Of a stretch of 53,636 nt of DNA, positions 42,844 through 52,010 are shown piece after piece (the first letter of the stretch is position 1; each line of letters opens with the position of its first letter). Below the pieces are notes generated by a model. The model made no database searches. It had not been told where the DNA came from and worked only from the letters and a program-made list of their open reading frames with translations. This DNA is from Gemmiger formicilis (lineage in GTDB: Bacteria; Bacillota; Clostridia; Oscillospirales; Ruminococcaceae), in the NCBI RefSeq assembly GCF_900167555.1, contig NZ_FUYF01000014.1, forward strand, positions 1-53,636, in the 5' to 3' direction. The position numbers and the translations under genes were made by a program.

Positions 42844-43536
42844 TTACACCTTCAGCATCCTGTATCCAATGCCGATATGCGTCTGGATATACTGCGGCGA
42901 ATCCGGCTCGGATTCCAGCTTTTTGCGCAGCGTAGCCATAAAAACACGCAGCGAGGCCACGTCATTGTCCCAGGAACTGCCCCAGACTTCGTGGGTGATA
43001 TAAGTATGGGTCAGCACTTTGCCGCAATTCTTGGCCATGACGCAGAGTAGCTTGTACTCGATGGGCGTCAGGTGCAGTTCCTGCCCTTTCAAGGTGGCAC
43101 AGCCAGCCGCAAAATCAATTTGCAGATCACCGTTGGTAAAAACCGAACAACCGGCGGCGTTTTGCAGCATCGAGATGCGGCGGAACGTTACCCGCAGCCG
43201 CGCCAGCAGCTCCTCTACCGAGAACGGTTTCGTCAGGTAGTCGTCGGCGCCGCTGTCCAAGGCTTCGATTTTATCGCTGTCCTCGCTGCGGGCACTGATA
43301 ACGATGATGGGCATCGCAGACCAACTGCGAATACGGCGAATCACCTCGATACCGTCCAGATCAGGCAGACCAAGATCCAACAGCATCACATCCGGTGCAT
43401 GGATCGTTGCCTGTTGGAGTGCTTCGGACGCAGTAGCCGCCGCAATGTACTTGTAATCCTGCGTTTTCAGTGTCGTGGTAATCAGGTTGCGGATAGGCGC
43501 ATCGTCCTCCACAACCAGAATCAAGGGTTTATTCAT
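42844..43536 (-). CDS. kdpE: KdpE-like OmpR-family response regulator
   Basis: The 230 residues comprise a receiver (VVEDDAPIRN; phospho-Asp in MLLDLGLPDLDG; Thr/Lys YLTKPF) and a C-terminal winged helix (LTPIEYKLLCVMA through IGIGYRML). Closest in style to KdpE. The start at 43536 overlaps the kinase stop by 8 bp with GGGGAGG upstream. It likely controls its own operon, whose promoter has TTAA direct repeats, in response to potassium or turgor. Confidence 0.88.
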   Translation of the reverse strand: MNKPLILVVEDDAPIRNLITTTLKTQDYKYIAAATASEALQQATIHAPDVMLLDLGLPDLDGIEVIRRIRSWSAMPIIVISARSEDSDKIEALDSGADDYLTKPFSVEELLARLRVTFRRISMLQNAAGCSVFTNGDLQIDFAAGCATLKGQELHLTPIEYKLLCVMAKNCGKVLTHTYITHEVWGSSWDNDVASLRVFMATLRKKLESEPDSPQYIQTHIGIGYRMLKV

Positions 43537-44632
43537 GCAAAGAAACCTCCCCAAGGGGCAGTGTAAAAGTAAAGATGCAGCCGTGCGGCTTATTGTCGGA
43601 CAGTGTAATGGTGCCGCCGTGGGCTGCGATGATCGTGCGGCATAAGGCCAGTCCCAGCCCAAGGCTGCGGCGGCTGTCCGAAATGCGTTTTTCCCCGGTG
43701 GAGAACATTTCAAAGACCTTTTCTTTTGCTTCGTCGGGAATACCGGGGCCGTCATCGCTTACCCGAATTACGGCGCTTTCCCCCTGCGCCGCAGCGGAAA
43801 GGACAATGTGCGACCCGGCAGGCGTGTATTTGATGGCATTATCCACCAGATTGATCAGGACCTGCACAACCAGCTTGGCATCCATGTGCGCCAGCAGCAG
43901 ATCATCGTCCATCTGTACAGTAATCGTGTGCTGCCCGCTGTGCCGGTTGGTATGGCGCAGGGCTTCTTCAAACACTTCACTTACTAACTCTGTAGAGATG
44001 GACAGATTCATCCGCCCATCCTCAATGCGGGAGATGGAAAGAATGTTCTCCACCAGATTGATGAGCCACATAGAGTCGTCGTAGATGTCCAGAAACGTTT
44101 GCTTGCGGGTGGGGTCGTCCATCTTCTCATAGTTGCTGATGAGGTTGGAGGCATTGCCGGAAATGGATGTCAGCGGGGTACGCAGGTCGTGGGAAATCGT
44201 GCGCAGCAAATCGGCGCGCAGTTGTTCATTCTTGGCGCGGACGGCAGCGCGCTCTTTTTCCTCGGCATTGCGGATATTCTGAATCGCCAATGTGACCGTA
44301 ATGATGGAAACGATCAGCATAATGGCAAAGGTGACAGGGTAGCCGCGCTCGTATGCGTGCAGCGTCAGGCGGGGCTCTGTAAAGCAAAAATTGAAAAGAA
44401 GCACGCTGGAAAACGAGCTTAAAAAGCCGTAGAAATAGCTTTTGGTAAAAAGCGAGGTCAGCAATGTCCCCAGAATATACACCGATATGATATTTTTGGT
44501 AAAAGAGAAATACCAGAAAATATTGCCGATGCCGGTTGCAGCGGTCAGAATCAGCACCGTGATCAAAAGATCCTTTGCCTGTCGGACGGCCTGTTCTTTC
44601 ATTGTATCAGGAGATGGCTTTTTAATATTCAC
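43529..44632 (-). CDS. KdpD-like sensor kinase lacking the KdpD/USP sensor part
   Basis: The 367-residue histidine kinase has a DUF4118-type membrane region of four helices (about 20-115), HisKA with TISHDLRTPLTSISGNASN and an HATPase with N box LVDNAIKYTPAG and G boxes DDGPGIPDEA and SLGLGLALCR. This is the C-terminal half of KdpD; the cytoplasmic KdpD and USP domains are missing. The GTG at 44632 has GGGAGG in front. It lies downstream of a Ktr/Trk-type uptake system and not kdpFABC. Confidence 0.88.
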   Translation of the reverse strand: MNIKKPSPDTMKEQAVRQAKDLLITVLILTAATGIGNIFWYFSFTKNIISVYILGTLLTSLFTKSYFYGFLSSFSSVLLFNFCFTEPRLTLHAYERGYPVTFAIMLIVSIITVTLAIQNIRNAEEKERAAVRAKNEQLRADLLRTISHDLRTPLTSISGNASNLISNYEKMDDPTRKQTFLDIYDDSMWLINLVENILSISRIEDGRMNLSISTELVSEVFEEALRHTNRHSGQHTITVQMDDDLLLAHMDAKLVVQVLINLVDNAIKYTPAGSHIVLSAAAQGESAVIRVSDDGPGIPDEAKEKVFEMFSTGEKRISDSRRSLGLGLALCRTIIAAHGGTITLSDNKPHGCIFTFTLPLGEVSLHE

Positions 44633-44679
44633 AGCAAATCCTCCCTTCTGAAGGGTATCATACCATATTTCGGGCGGCA

Positions 44680-44817
44680 TTACCAGCGCCGGAAGCCTTC
44701 ACGCCGCTCAAATTGTGCGCGGCGAACGCTGCGCCAGAACGCATCACATTGGACACCGATAAAAACAAGAAAAAGTCCTGCGGCCAGAAACAGCAAAATC
44801 AGCAGTGCCGTTCTCAA
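44680..44817 (-). CDS. 45-residue single-helix membrane protein in the potassium operon
   Basis: This is a short frame between the TrkA-like gene and the kinase gene. It starts at TTG (44817) with GGGAAG 8 bases upstream; a GTG three codons earlier overlaps the ribosome site. The product has one hydrophobic helix (ALLILLFLAAGLFLVFIGV) and a strongly basic, aromatic tail (RRAQFERREGFRRW). Like KdpF, it might stabilise or tune the transporter or the kinase. Its tight fit in the operon (25 bp after trkA, 48 bp before the kinase) argues it is real. Confidence 0.6.
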   Translation of the reverse strand: MRTALLILLFLAAGLFLVFIGVQCDAFWRSVRRAQFERREGFRRW

Positions 44818-44841
44818 ATGAACCACTTCCCTTGCAAACGA

Positions 44842-45489
44842 TCAGATATGAAAGCACCGGCTCAGGGCCTTGCCCTCGCCCAGCACCAGCAATGTGCCGT
44901 CACCGGGCAGAACCGTGTCCGAGTCAATGTTGACATCGGCAATCCCGTTGCGCTTGATGCCCAGAATGTTGATGCTGTATTTCTTGCGGATATTGATGTC
45001 GCCAACGGTCTTTCCGATCCACGCGGACGGCACAGCTACTTCCAGAATGGCGTGGTCGTGGTCCAGCTCGATATAATCCAGCACATGGTCGGACCCGTAG
45101 CGGATGGCCGCCCACTTGGCCAGCTGCTTTTCCGGGTAAAGCACCTCATCCGCACCGTTGCGCAGCAGAAATTTAGCCTGCACATCCCGTTCCGCACGGG
45201 AGACGACCATTTTTGCGCCCAGCTCTTTCAGCAGAGAAGTGGTTTCGAGCGAGCTCTGAAAATTTCCGCTGATCGCCACAATACAGACATCAAAATTGCG
45301 GACGCCCAACGCCTCCAAGAATTCCGCGTTGGTGCTGTCGCCGATTTGGGCGTTGGTCACAATGCTCAGAACGGCGTTGACACGGTCCTCGTTTTCGTCC
45401 ACCGCCATGACCTCATGGCCGAGCTTGTTCAGCTCCTCTGCGATGTGGCGGCCAAATCGACCCAACCCGATCAGTAAAATAGATTTCAT
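44842..45489 (-). CDS. TrkA/KtrA-type potassium gating subunit
   Basis: The 215-residue RCK protein has the nucleotide-binding Rossmann motif LLIGLGRFGRHIAEEL, then the RCK_N and RCK_C domains (C-terminal from about residue 135). It binds ATP/ADP or NAD and c-di-AMP in relatives, gating the partner channel encoded 15 bp upstream. Single RCK unit of KtrA length, half the size of E. coli TrkA. Confidence 0.92.
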   Translation of the reverse strand: MKSILLIGLGRFGRHIAEELNKLGHEVMAVDENEDRVNAVLSIVTNAQIGDSTNAEFLEALGVRNFDVCIVAISGNFQSSLETTSLLKELGAKMVVSRAERDVQAKFLLRNGADEVLYPEKQLAKWAAIRYGSDHVLDYIELDHDHAILEVAVPSAWIGKTVGDINIRKKYSINILGIKRNGIADVNIDSDTVLPGDGTLLVLGEGKALSRCFHI

Positions 45490-45504
45490 GGTATGTACCT
45501 TTCT

Positions 45505-46842
45505 TTATCCTACGGTGATGCGTTCCTGCGGCAGCCGTGCAACGCTGCTTTTGCTGCCGGAGAGCGCTGCATAAATCATAGTCAGTCCGCCGACGCGCCC
45601 AATGAACATCAAGAAAATTAAAATCCCCTGTGAGACGATTCCAAGATGCGGTGTCAACCCCAGAGACAGCCCTACGGTAGCAATGGCCGAGGTCGTTTCA
45701 AACAGACATTCGGACAGCGGCAGCGTCTCCACCGTGCTGATGACAAACGCTCCCGTCAGCGAAAGGACGAGATACAGTGTAAAAATAGCTGCGGCATCAT
45801 GGACCGCTTTTTCTTCCATCCGCCGCCCGAACATTTCGGGGCTTTTCTGCCTGTGGAATACAGCAAACGCATTGGCGACAAGCACTGCCGCCGTTGTTGT
45901 CTTGATGCCGCCCGCCGTAGAACCCGGTGAACCGCCGATGAACATCAGCAGAATGGTAAGGCCGCGCCCGCTGCTGGACAGTGACGTATAGTCTGCCGTA
46001 TTGAATCCCGCTGTTCGGGGCGTTACGGACTGGAACAGCGAGAGCAGCAGCCGCTCCCGCAGTGTGCTGCCTTTGAATTCAAAGCAGAAAAAGTATAGCG
46101 TTGGCAGCAAAATTAAGAGCGCTGTTGCCGCCAGAATCACTTTGCTCTGCAGCCGATAGCGATGAAAGCAAAGCCGATTGGTCCGCACGTCATCCCATGT
46201 CAGAAAGCCGACGCCGCCCACAACGATCAGGGCGGAAATCGTCAGGTTGATAACCGGGTCTGCGCGATATGCGGTCAGCGAGACAAAAGGCATGTCGGGG
46301 GTACCCATCAAATCAAAGCCCGCATTGCAGAAAGCGGAGACGGAATGAAAAACGGCTTTCCATATCCCGGAAACGCCGAAATCCCGGCAGAAAACCGGGA
46401 GCATACAAAGCGCGCCGATTCCTTCTATCATCAAAGAGGTACGGATCACAAAGCCTGTCAGCCGTACAATGCCGCCGACTTTTGGAGCAGACATGGCCTC
46501 CTGCATCCGCCCGCGCTGGGACAGGGAAATGCGCCGACCTGATAAAAGCGAGAAAGACGCGCCGACTGTGATCACACCCAAGCCGCCGATTTGGATCAGC
46601 ACCATCAACACGGCCTGACCGAACGCTGACCAGTGAGAAGCCGTATCCCGCACAACCAGCCCTGTGACACAGACGGCGGAGGTTGCTGTGAATAATGCCT
46701 CATGGAAAGGGGTGACGGTGCGCTCCTGCGCAGAAATCGGCAGCATCAGAAGTGCCGCCCCGATAAGGATAACCGCTGCAAACATCAGAATTATGGACTG
46801 AAAGTAATTGAGCTTACAGGCTAAACGCCGATGAAATGGCAA
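45505..46842 (-). CDS. TrkH/KtrB-type potassium uptake channel
   Basis: This 445-residue membrane protein with four M1-P-M2 repeats shows filter-like loops TATSAVCVTGL, SVSAFCNAGFDL, VTPRTAGFNTADY and TTSAIATVGLSLG. With the RCK subunit it forms a Ktr system for K+ uptake. TTG start at 46842 with GGAG 12 bases upstream. It heads the operon ktrB-ktrA-small ORF-kinase-regulator, an unusual joining of Ktr transport with Kdp-type signalling. Confidence 0.92.
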   Translation of the reverse strand: MPFHRRLACKLNYFQSIILMFAAVILIGAALLMLPISAQERTVTPFHEALFTATSAVCVTGLVVRDTASHWSAFGQAVLMVLIQIGGLGVITVGASFSLLSGRRISLSQRGRMQEAMSAPKVGGIVRLTGFVIRTSLMIEGIGALCMLPVFCRDFGVSGIWKAVFHSVSAFCNAGFDLMGTPDMPFVSLTAYRADPVINLTISALIVVGGVGFLTWDDVRTNRLCFHRYRLQSKVILAATALLILLPTLYFFCFEFKGSTLRERLLLSLFQSVTPRTAGFNTADYTSLSSSGRGLTILLMFIGGSPGSTAGGIKTTTAAVLVANAFAVFHRQKSPEMFGRRMEEKAVHDAAAIFTLYLVLSLTGAFVISTVETLPLSECLFETTSAIATVGLSLGLTPHLGIVSQGILIFLMFIGRVGGLTMIYAALSGSKSSVARLPQERITVG

Positions 46843-46863
46843 GAGAAATCACACTCCAGCAGA

Positions 46864-46952
46864 ATTTTCGTACAATACAGTATAGCGCCGCCCGTTTAAA
46901 GATGGTGTTAAGCTTTTCTGCCGGAATATTAAGATTGCGTTAAGATTGCATT
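46864..46952 (-). promoter_or_regulatory. Promoter and TTAA direct repeats of the potassium operon
   Basis: A -10-like TATACT lies upstream of the ktrB-like gene on the minus strand. Further up, TTAAAGATGGTGTTAA (about 46896-46911) and the tandem TTAAGATTGC TTAAGATTGC-like pair (about 46929-46950) have 11-12-bp periodicity, typical for OmpR-family regulators such as KdpE. The remaining 46953-47158 holds only the hairpin at 47009-47036. Confidence 0.5.
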
Positions 46953-47008
46953 GCATCCGATGCTTCGGAGAGGATCGTGCATTGGCTGTTTCTTCTTTGC
47001 ACGAAAAA

Positions 47009-47036
47009 TTCGCCGTTTCCTTGTGGAAACGGCGAA
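47009..47036 (-). terminator. Terminator of the lipoprotein operon
   Basis: TTCGCCGTTTCC pairs with GGAAACGGCGAA around a 4-base loop; on the minus strand it is followed by TTTTTC. Confidence 0.8.
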
Positions 47037-47158
47037 CGATAACGAATACTGTTTTTCTGTCTGCTTGACGGTGTGAACCTCCAAGCATTTTATGGCTTTT
47101 ACTTCGGTCTTTTTGGGGTCTTTTTGGGAGGAATGTGCAGCAGCCTCTCAAAACCCAC

Positions 47159-49276
47159 TTATTTTCCAAGCACAACGGACAGCTTGATTTCCTTTTCCGT
47201 CTCGCTCAGGTCGAAATCGCCGCCGTCGGCGACGGTCACGCGCAGCTCATAGAGCGCGCCGTCCGTCAGCTCCGTCGCAGCCGCGCCGGTCTCGTCGGTG
47301 ATCGACCACAGCTCGGGGGCAACCTTTACAAGCTTGCCGTCTGCACCATAGGCGTAGAGCGTCAAATCGGAGGTGCTGCCGGACAGGTTGTTCATGCGGA
47401 AGGCAACCGTGGTATTGGGGTGCACATTGCGGATGGTTGCGGTATTGCGCCAGCTTGCAACCGTACCTTCGCCGCCGTCCTGTGCAAACTGATCCTGCGC
47501 AAGCACATTTCTTGCCGCCTGATCGAGATCGACTTCGCGGTACGGAAGCTCGGGCAGGTAGACAAAGCGGTCCTGCAGGCGGAGCAGCTCCAGATAGCCG
47601 GTTGGGCAGTAGAGTGCATTTCCGCTGTTGCCGGTGTACATGCCGATGGCCATATTATTGTAGCCGTACTTGTTGGATACATCCATCGTAAAGACAGTCT
47701 CGCCGGTTTCAAAGTCGAGAATGATGTACTGCCACATACCCGTGGTCAGATCCTGCACATAGCCGTAGATATAGCCCGTTGCGGTGGAGAGCTTCATGAT
47801 CGCGGTGTCGCTCAGATCGTTTCGGGTCCAGATGCTCTTCATCTCGTAGCCGCTGTCGGTTTTCACGGTGTCCACGCGCTCGACGCCGGGGGCGATCATG
47901 GCATTGCCCTTCATCAGCCAGTTCTGGTCATAAATGTTGGCGTAGCTCTGGATCGAAGAATCGTTGTTGGGGTCGGCAAGGCCTGCGTTGCCCGCGCCGA
48001 ACCAGTTGCAGACAATCGTGCTGACCGTGCCCGCGCCGTCATCGTAGACGATTGCAGAGTTCTCGATTGCCACCTGATAGCCATCGGGCAGATCATCGAG
48101 CACCGGCGTTTTTGCCACGACCTCACCGGTTTTCATGTCGAGCGCAAGAAGATTCACGGGGTCTGCATTGTCGGTGAACATCACAAGGTTCGGCGTCAGC
48201 GTCGGCGAGCAGCCGCCGCCCCACGCAAGACCGCCGCCGGTGGTCTTGTCGCCTTCACCGCTGACCTTCGCGCCGACGCTCTCATACGGCGTACACCAGA
48301 CAGCCTCGACACCGTTGTTGGCGCGCAGCAGATAGCAATTCTTATTGGTCAGAATGACCGCGCCGTCCTTGGAGGCGGCAATGCCGTTCTCCGCGCCCTC
48401 GCCGGGCGCCAGCTCGTAGACGAAAACCGCCTTCGACAGGTCTGTCTGCTCACCGTTGAGGATCGCTTCGATTGCCGAGTGGGCGATATAGCCGAGAACG
48501 CCCTGCTGCTGGCGCTCGGGATAGATGCGGAAGCCGCCGGTGGCGAACCAGAGGTTCCCGTCGTAGTCAAATACCACGGAAAGAAGATTCTGCGTCAGCT
48601 CCTTGCCGAGCGCGGCCTCTGCCGCCGCCTTGATGTCGATGTCAAGCACCTTTTCAAACTCGGGAAGGACATTGCCCTCCTCGTCCGTTGCGCGGAGCAT
48701 CAGTACATGGTTGTTGCTGGTCGGGCAGACGATGCGGTTTTCAGCGTCCAGGAAGGTGTAGGAGCTTTGGATCAGGTAGCTGCCGCCGTCATGCTGCTTC
48801 GGGGAAAAATAACCGAGCGTCTTTGTCTCCTCCGCATTCAGATCGCGGATGGCGATGCCGCCGAGCAGCGGAACGACTGCATGGCCGTAGCTGTCAAAGT
48901 AAATGGCAGGAGACGCATTCGCGTTTGTCGTCTCATAGGAGACATGGATCTCCGGATAGATGCCGAGCGGCAGGATCTCGTCGGTTGAATCGGTGTTATA
49001 GCCGTCGTGATGGATGTTCGCATCACTCTTTGCCATGTAGGGGTTTTCGTCGACCTGCTTGGGCTGCAAGGCCTTCACGGGGAGTGCGCCGGATACCGGC
49101 GCGGAAGGGGTCGTTTCCTCGACAGGTGCGGCTGTGGCAGCCGGTGTTGCTGTGGCGGAAGGCGTCTGCGTGGCCTCCGCCGGTGCCTGTGCTCCGCTGC
49201 AGGCTGCCATCGACAGGGTCAATGCTCCTGCCAGCAGGAAGCTGCCTGCAGTATAAATCGGGTTTCTCTTTTTCAT
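47159..49276 (-). CDS. Large secreted lipoprotein, probable beta-propeller, unknown function
   Basis: The 705-residue precursor has a lipoprotein signal (basic KKRN, hydrophobic stretch, lipobox SMAAC with Cys near residue 26) and a Thr/Ala/Pro-rich linker (about 27-65). Repeated beta-rich units of PQQ/WD-like style follow (for example DYDGNLWFATGG, DGAVILTNKNCYLLR, NLLALDMKTGEVVAKTPV, WQYIILDFETGETVFT), and the last 90 residues form a separate beta domain. It should sit on the outer face of the membrane. Quinoprotein cofactor residues could not be assigned. Its ATG overlaps the stop of the pseudo-receiver gene (ATGA). Possibly a sensor or sulfotransferase-like binding protein; no function is claimed. 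Confidence 0.75.
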   Translation of the reverse strand: MKKRNPIYTAGSFLLAGALTLSMAACSGAQAPAEATQTPSATATPAATAAPVEETTPSAPVSGALPVKALQPKQVDENPYMAKSDANIHHDGYNTDSTDEILPLGIYPEIHVSYETTNANASPAIYFDSYGHAVVPLLGGIAIRDLNAEETKTLGYFSPKQHDGGSYLIQSSYTFLDAENRIVCPTSNNHVLMLRATDEEGNVLPEFEKVLDIDIKAAAEAALGKELTQNLLSVVFDYDGNLWFATGGFRIYPERQQQGVLGYIAHSAIEAILNGEQTDLSKAVFVYELAPGEGAENGIAASKDGAVILTNKNCYLLRANNGVEAVWCTPYESVGAKVSGEGDKTTGGGLAWGGGCSPTLTPNLVMFTDNADPVNLLALDMKTGEVVAKTPVLDDLPDGYQVAIENSAIVYDDGAGTVSTIVCNWFGAGNAGLADPNNDSSIQSYANIYDQNWLMKGNAMIAPGVERVDTVKTDSGYEMKSIWTRNDLSDTAIMKLSTATGYIYGYVQDLTTGMWQYIILDFETGETVFTMDVSNKYGYNNMAIGMYTGNSGNALYCPTGYLELLRLQDRFVYLPELPYREVDLDQAARNVLAQDQFAQDGGEGTVASWRNTATIRNVHPNTTVAFRMNNLSGSTSDLTLYAYGADGKLVKVAPELWSITDETGAAATELTDGALYELRVTVADGGDFDLSETEKEIKLSVVLGK

Positions 49277-49695
49277 CGGTGATCCTCCTTGCTGTGTTGG
49301 TTGTGATCCGCTCGGGGCGAAGCAGACGGTTGTTTTTCCTCTACCCATACATAAAGCCCCTGCCGGAATGCTTCTTCCGTTATCGGCTCCAGCAGAAAGT
49401 AGTCTACGCGCAGCCGGAACGCATGCAGGGAAAAATCCAGCTCGCTGCACCAGATGATGCGCGTTTCCGGGAAAAGCGCCCGCAGGTGCTCCACTGCATT
49501 CAGCCCATCCACGCCCGGAAGGGAAATTACAGCGTTGGTCGGCGCATTTTTGCGCGCGACCTCAAAGAATACCTCCTGCCCGCGGTAGCAGTCCACCCTG
49601 GGAAACAGACCGCGCTCTGCGCAGAACCGTGAAAGTTGTTCTCTGTAAAAGGTCTCTTGCGTTTCGCTCTTTGTCAGCACGGCAATGTGGTACAT
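49273..49695 (-). CDS. Receiver-like protein without a phospho-acceptor Asp
   Basis: The 140-residue single-domain protein has the shape of a LytTR-class receiver (IAVLTKSETQETFYREQLSRF, then AVEHLR and FRLRVDYFLLEPITEEAF). The acceptor segment reads AVISLPGVDG, where LD(I/V).MPG.G is expected: Ser replaces Asp, and the KPF lysine is lost (EPI). The N-terminal acidic pair is also missing. It is probably an unphosphorylated protein-protein adaptor, translationally coupled to the lipoprotein. Confidence 0.7.
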   Translation of the reverse strand: MYHIAVLTKSETQETFYREQLSRFCAERGLFPRVDCYRGQEVFFEVARKNAPTNAVISLPGVDGLNAVEHLRALFPETRIIWCSELDFSLHAFRLRVDYFLLEPITEEAFRQGLYVWVEEKQPSASPRADHNQHSKEDHR

Positions 49696-49774
49696 AGCGC
49701 TCCGCCTCCTTTCTGCCGTCGTCGACTGTTTCTGCTTTCAGTATACGGAACGGTGCAGGCTTTTCAAGCCTTTT

Positions 49775-49847
49775 GGCACGAAAGCCCCAATTCCGGCACG
49801 AAATCGGGTTTTTCCGCCGTGCCGGAGTCGGACAGTTGTGGTATAAT
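49775..49847. promoter_or_regulatory. Divergent control region with GGCACGAAA direct repeats
   Basis: GGCACGAAA occurs at 49775-49783 and 49795-49803 (20-bp period). An inverted CCGTGCCGG lies at 49817-49825. LytTR regulators bind pairs of about 9-bp direct repeats about two helical turns apart, so these are candidate sites for the adjacent regulator. TATAAT (49842-49847) faces the regulator gene with no good -35, fitting activator control. Confidence 0.55.
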
Positions 49848-49882
49848 TAACATAGAATCTTTTCCGAAGGAGCCAGTCCGGC

Positions 49883-50605
49883 ATGAGAATAGCAATTGTG
49901 GATGATCTTGAGACCGAGCGCGCGCAGCTGAAAACGCGCCTTGCGCGGCAGCTGCGCCTGTGCGGCGCCGAGGCGGAGCTATTGGAATTTGAAAGCGGCG
50001 AGAGCTTTCTCGCCGCAGAAAAAGAGCAGCGCTTTACCGCCGCGTTTCTGGATATTTACATGCACGGGATGAGCGGCATGGACGCTGCAAAGGAGCTGCG
50101 CAAAACGGATGCAGACTGCCTTCTGGTTTTTACCACGACCTCAACCGACCACGCGCTGGAGGGCTTTCAGGTCCGTGCGCTCCACTATCTCGTGAAGCCC
50201 TTTTCCGAGGAGGAGCTTTCCGCCCTGCTTGCCGAGATGCTTGCAAGACTCCCCCGCCCCGAGCCGGTCCTGACGGTGAAGGTCAGCGGCAGCGATGTCC
50301 GTCTTTGCTACCGGGACATTATCTCGGCAGAGCATTTTGCACATCTGATCAACATCCGCACGACTGCCCTGAAAACGCTGGTCACCCGCCAGAGCTTTAA
50401 GGTGTTCACCGAGCCTCTGAAAAAAGATCCCCGCTTTTTCGTCTGCGGCAGAGGCATGATCGTCAATTTAGAGCACGCCGCAGATTTTCGGGACGGTGCC
50501 TTCTGCATGACAGACGGCAGCAGCGTCTATGTCAGTCAGGAGCTTTTAAAGCCTGCCCGGCAGGCGTTTATGGAATTTCTGCTGCAAAGGGAGCGTATGA
50601 AATGA
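49883..50605 (+). CDS. LytTR-family response regulator
   Basis: The 240 residues consist of a receiver with IAIVDDLETER, phospho-Asp in AAFLDIYMHGMSGMD and Lys in YLVKPF, then a LytTR DNA-binding domain (about 130-235). AgrA/VirR-like. AAGGAG precedes the ATG. Coupled to the kinase gene by a 4-bp overlap. Confidence 0.9.
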   Translation: MRIAIVDDLETERAQLKTRLARQLRLCGAEAELLEFESGESFLAAEKEQRFTAAFLDIYMHGMSGMDAAKELRKTDADCLLVFTTTSTDHALEGFQVRALHYLVKPFSEEELSALLAEMLARLPRPEPVLTVKVSGSDVRLCYRDIISAEHFAHLINIRTTALKTLVTRQSFKVFTEPLKKDPRFFVCGRGMIVNLEHAADFRDGAFCMTDGSSVYVSQELLKPARQAFMEFLLQRERMK

Positions 50606-51921
50606 AGGATATTCTGCGTCCGATTTTGGAGCTTCTCGTCGTACTCCCCGGCCTTTTGCTTGGATATTTCCCTGTAAAAACCTATCTGAAGCAGTCCCCC
50701 GGAAGGCTGGCCGCCTGGCTTTTTCCCTTGATGGCGTGCCTGTGCATCGGCAGCGGGCTTGCCTGCTATCGGCTTCATGCTTCCACGGTCTTTGCCCTTG
50801 CGGGGGTCGCGCTGGCTGCGGTCTGCCTGTATACCAGAACGCTTACCATCTCCCTCTGGAAATCCGGCACGATTGCGCTGTCCGTCTGCGCGGTGTTCGC
50901 GTGCGTGAACAGCCTGTCCCGTGCCGTCAGCGCCGCGATCATCCGGAATCTGCAGCTGCCGCCGGACGGACCGTGGCTCTGCCTGGGCGCCTGTGTGTTC
51001 TATAATGCCGTTTGCTGGGTCATCGTGCTGGCCGCGTATTATCCTGCGACACATACGGTGCGTGCGATGGTCGAGGACGACAATTTTGCGCAGACCTGGT
51101 ATGTGTTCTGGGTCCTGCCGCTGGCGTTCATTCTTTTGAACCTTTTCATGATCCCGCGCTATCAGTCAACGCTCCAGACAAGCCGCGTACTGCAGGGCTA
51201 TATTGTGCTGAGCAGTGCGCTTCTGGTCTTTATGTTCTGCTTCAATGCAGTTTTCCTGCTGATGGCAACCAGTCTCAACCGCAATGCGAAGCTGCAGCAG
51301 GAAAACCAGTTTCTTTCGATGCAGCAGCAGCGCTATGAAAACCTCAGGACCGCCATCGAGGAAGCGCGGCAGGCACGGCACGATATGCGCCACCAATTAA
51401 ATCAAATTTCTGCGCTGGCCGAGGCAGGTGACCTGGAGAACCTGAAAAGCTACCTTGCAAAAACCGTCTCCCGCATCCCGAATCTTGATATGTGCTTCTG
51501 TGAAAACCGTGCGGCTGACAGTGTTGTCGGCTATTATTGCGCCATGGCAAAGCGCGATGAGATCCCCTTCCGCGCCAGACTCGACCTGCCGGAAACACTG
51601 CCGGTTGACGAGATCGATATGTGTCTCGTGCTTTCCAACCTGCTGGAAAATGCGCTGGAGGCAAGCCTTCGCACCGCACCGGGCAGGCGGCATATCGAAT
51701 TGACCGCTTGTGTTCACGCCGACCGGATTCTGCTGATCGAGGTTGAAAATGCGTTTGACGGCGAGATCAACGAAAAGAACGGCGTTTTCCGCTCCTCCAA
51801 GCGGAGGGAAAACGGGATCGGTATCCAGTCCGTCACCCGTATTGCGGAGAAAACCGGCGGCACCAGTACCTTTACCCATCAGAACGGCACCTTCACCGCC
51901 AAGGTCATGCTCTGCGGATAA
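50602..51921 (+). CDS. GHKL-family sensor histidine kinase
   Basis: The 439-residue kinase has about seven N-terminal membrane helices (1-225) and a coiled segment. The phospho-acceptor His is in QARHDMRHQLNQI (about 256-268), and the HATPase has N box LSNLLENALEAS and RENGIGIQSV. It is of the AgrC/quorum type but no peptide precursor or processing protease gene lies nearby. The signal is unknown; the lipoprotein across the divergent promoter is a plausible partner or output. Confidence 0.9.
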   Translation: MKDILRPILELLVVLPGLLLGYFPVKTYLKQSPGRLAAWLFPLMACLCIGSGLACYRLHASTVFALAGVALAAVCLYTRTLTISLWKSGTIALSVCAVFACVNSLSRAVSAAIIRNLQLPPDGPWLCLGACVFYNAVCWVIVLAAYYPATHTVRAMVEDDNFAQTWYVFWVLPLAFILLNLFMIPRYQSTLQTSRVLQGYIVLSSALLVFMFCFNAVFLLMATSLNRNAKLQQENQFLSMQQQRYENLRTAIEEARQARHDMRHQLNQISALAEAGDLENLKSYLAKTVSRIPNLDMCFCENRAADSVVGYYCAMAKRDEIPFRARLDLPETLPVDEIDMCLVLSNLLENALEASLRTAPGRRHIELTACVHADRILLIEVENAFDGEINEKNGVFRSSKRRENGIGIQSVTRIAEKTGGTSTFTHQNGTFTAKVMLCG

Positions 51922-52010
51922 GAGAATGACTGTCCAAAAATTGCATTCCTGCCTTATTGCGTATGTAGTAGCGTGGTAATTCTAAAGCTTTACTTTTAGT
52001 TTTAATGGAC

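Noticed and set aside
47159-49276. Arylsulfate sulfotransferase (AssT) for the large lipoprotein
   Set aside because: Length and propeller repeats are compatible, but no catalytic His/Arg signature could be identified, so the name was not used.
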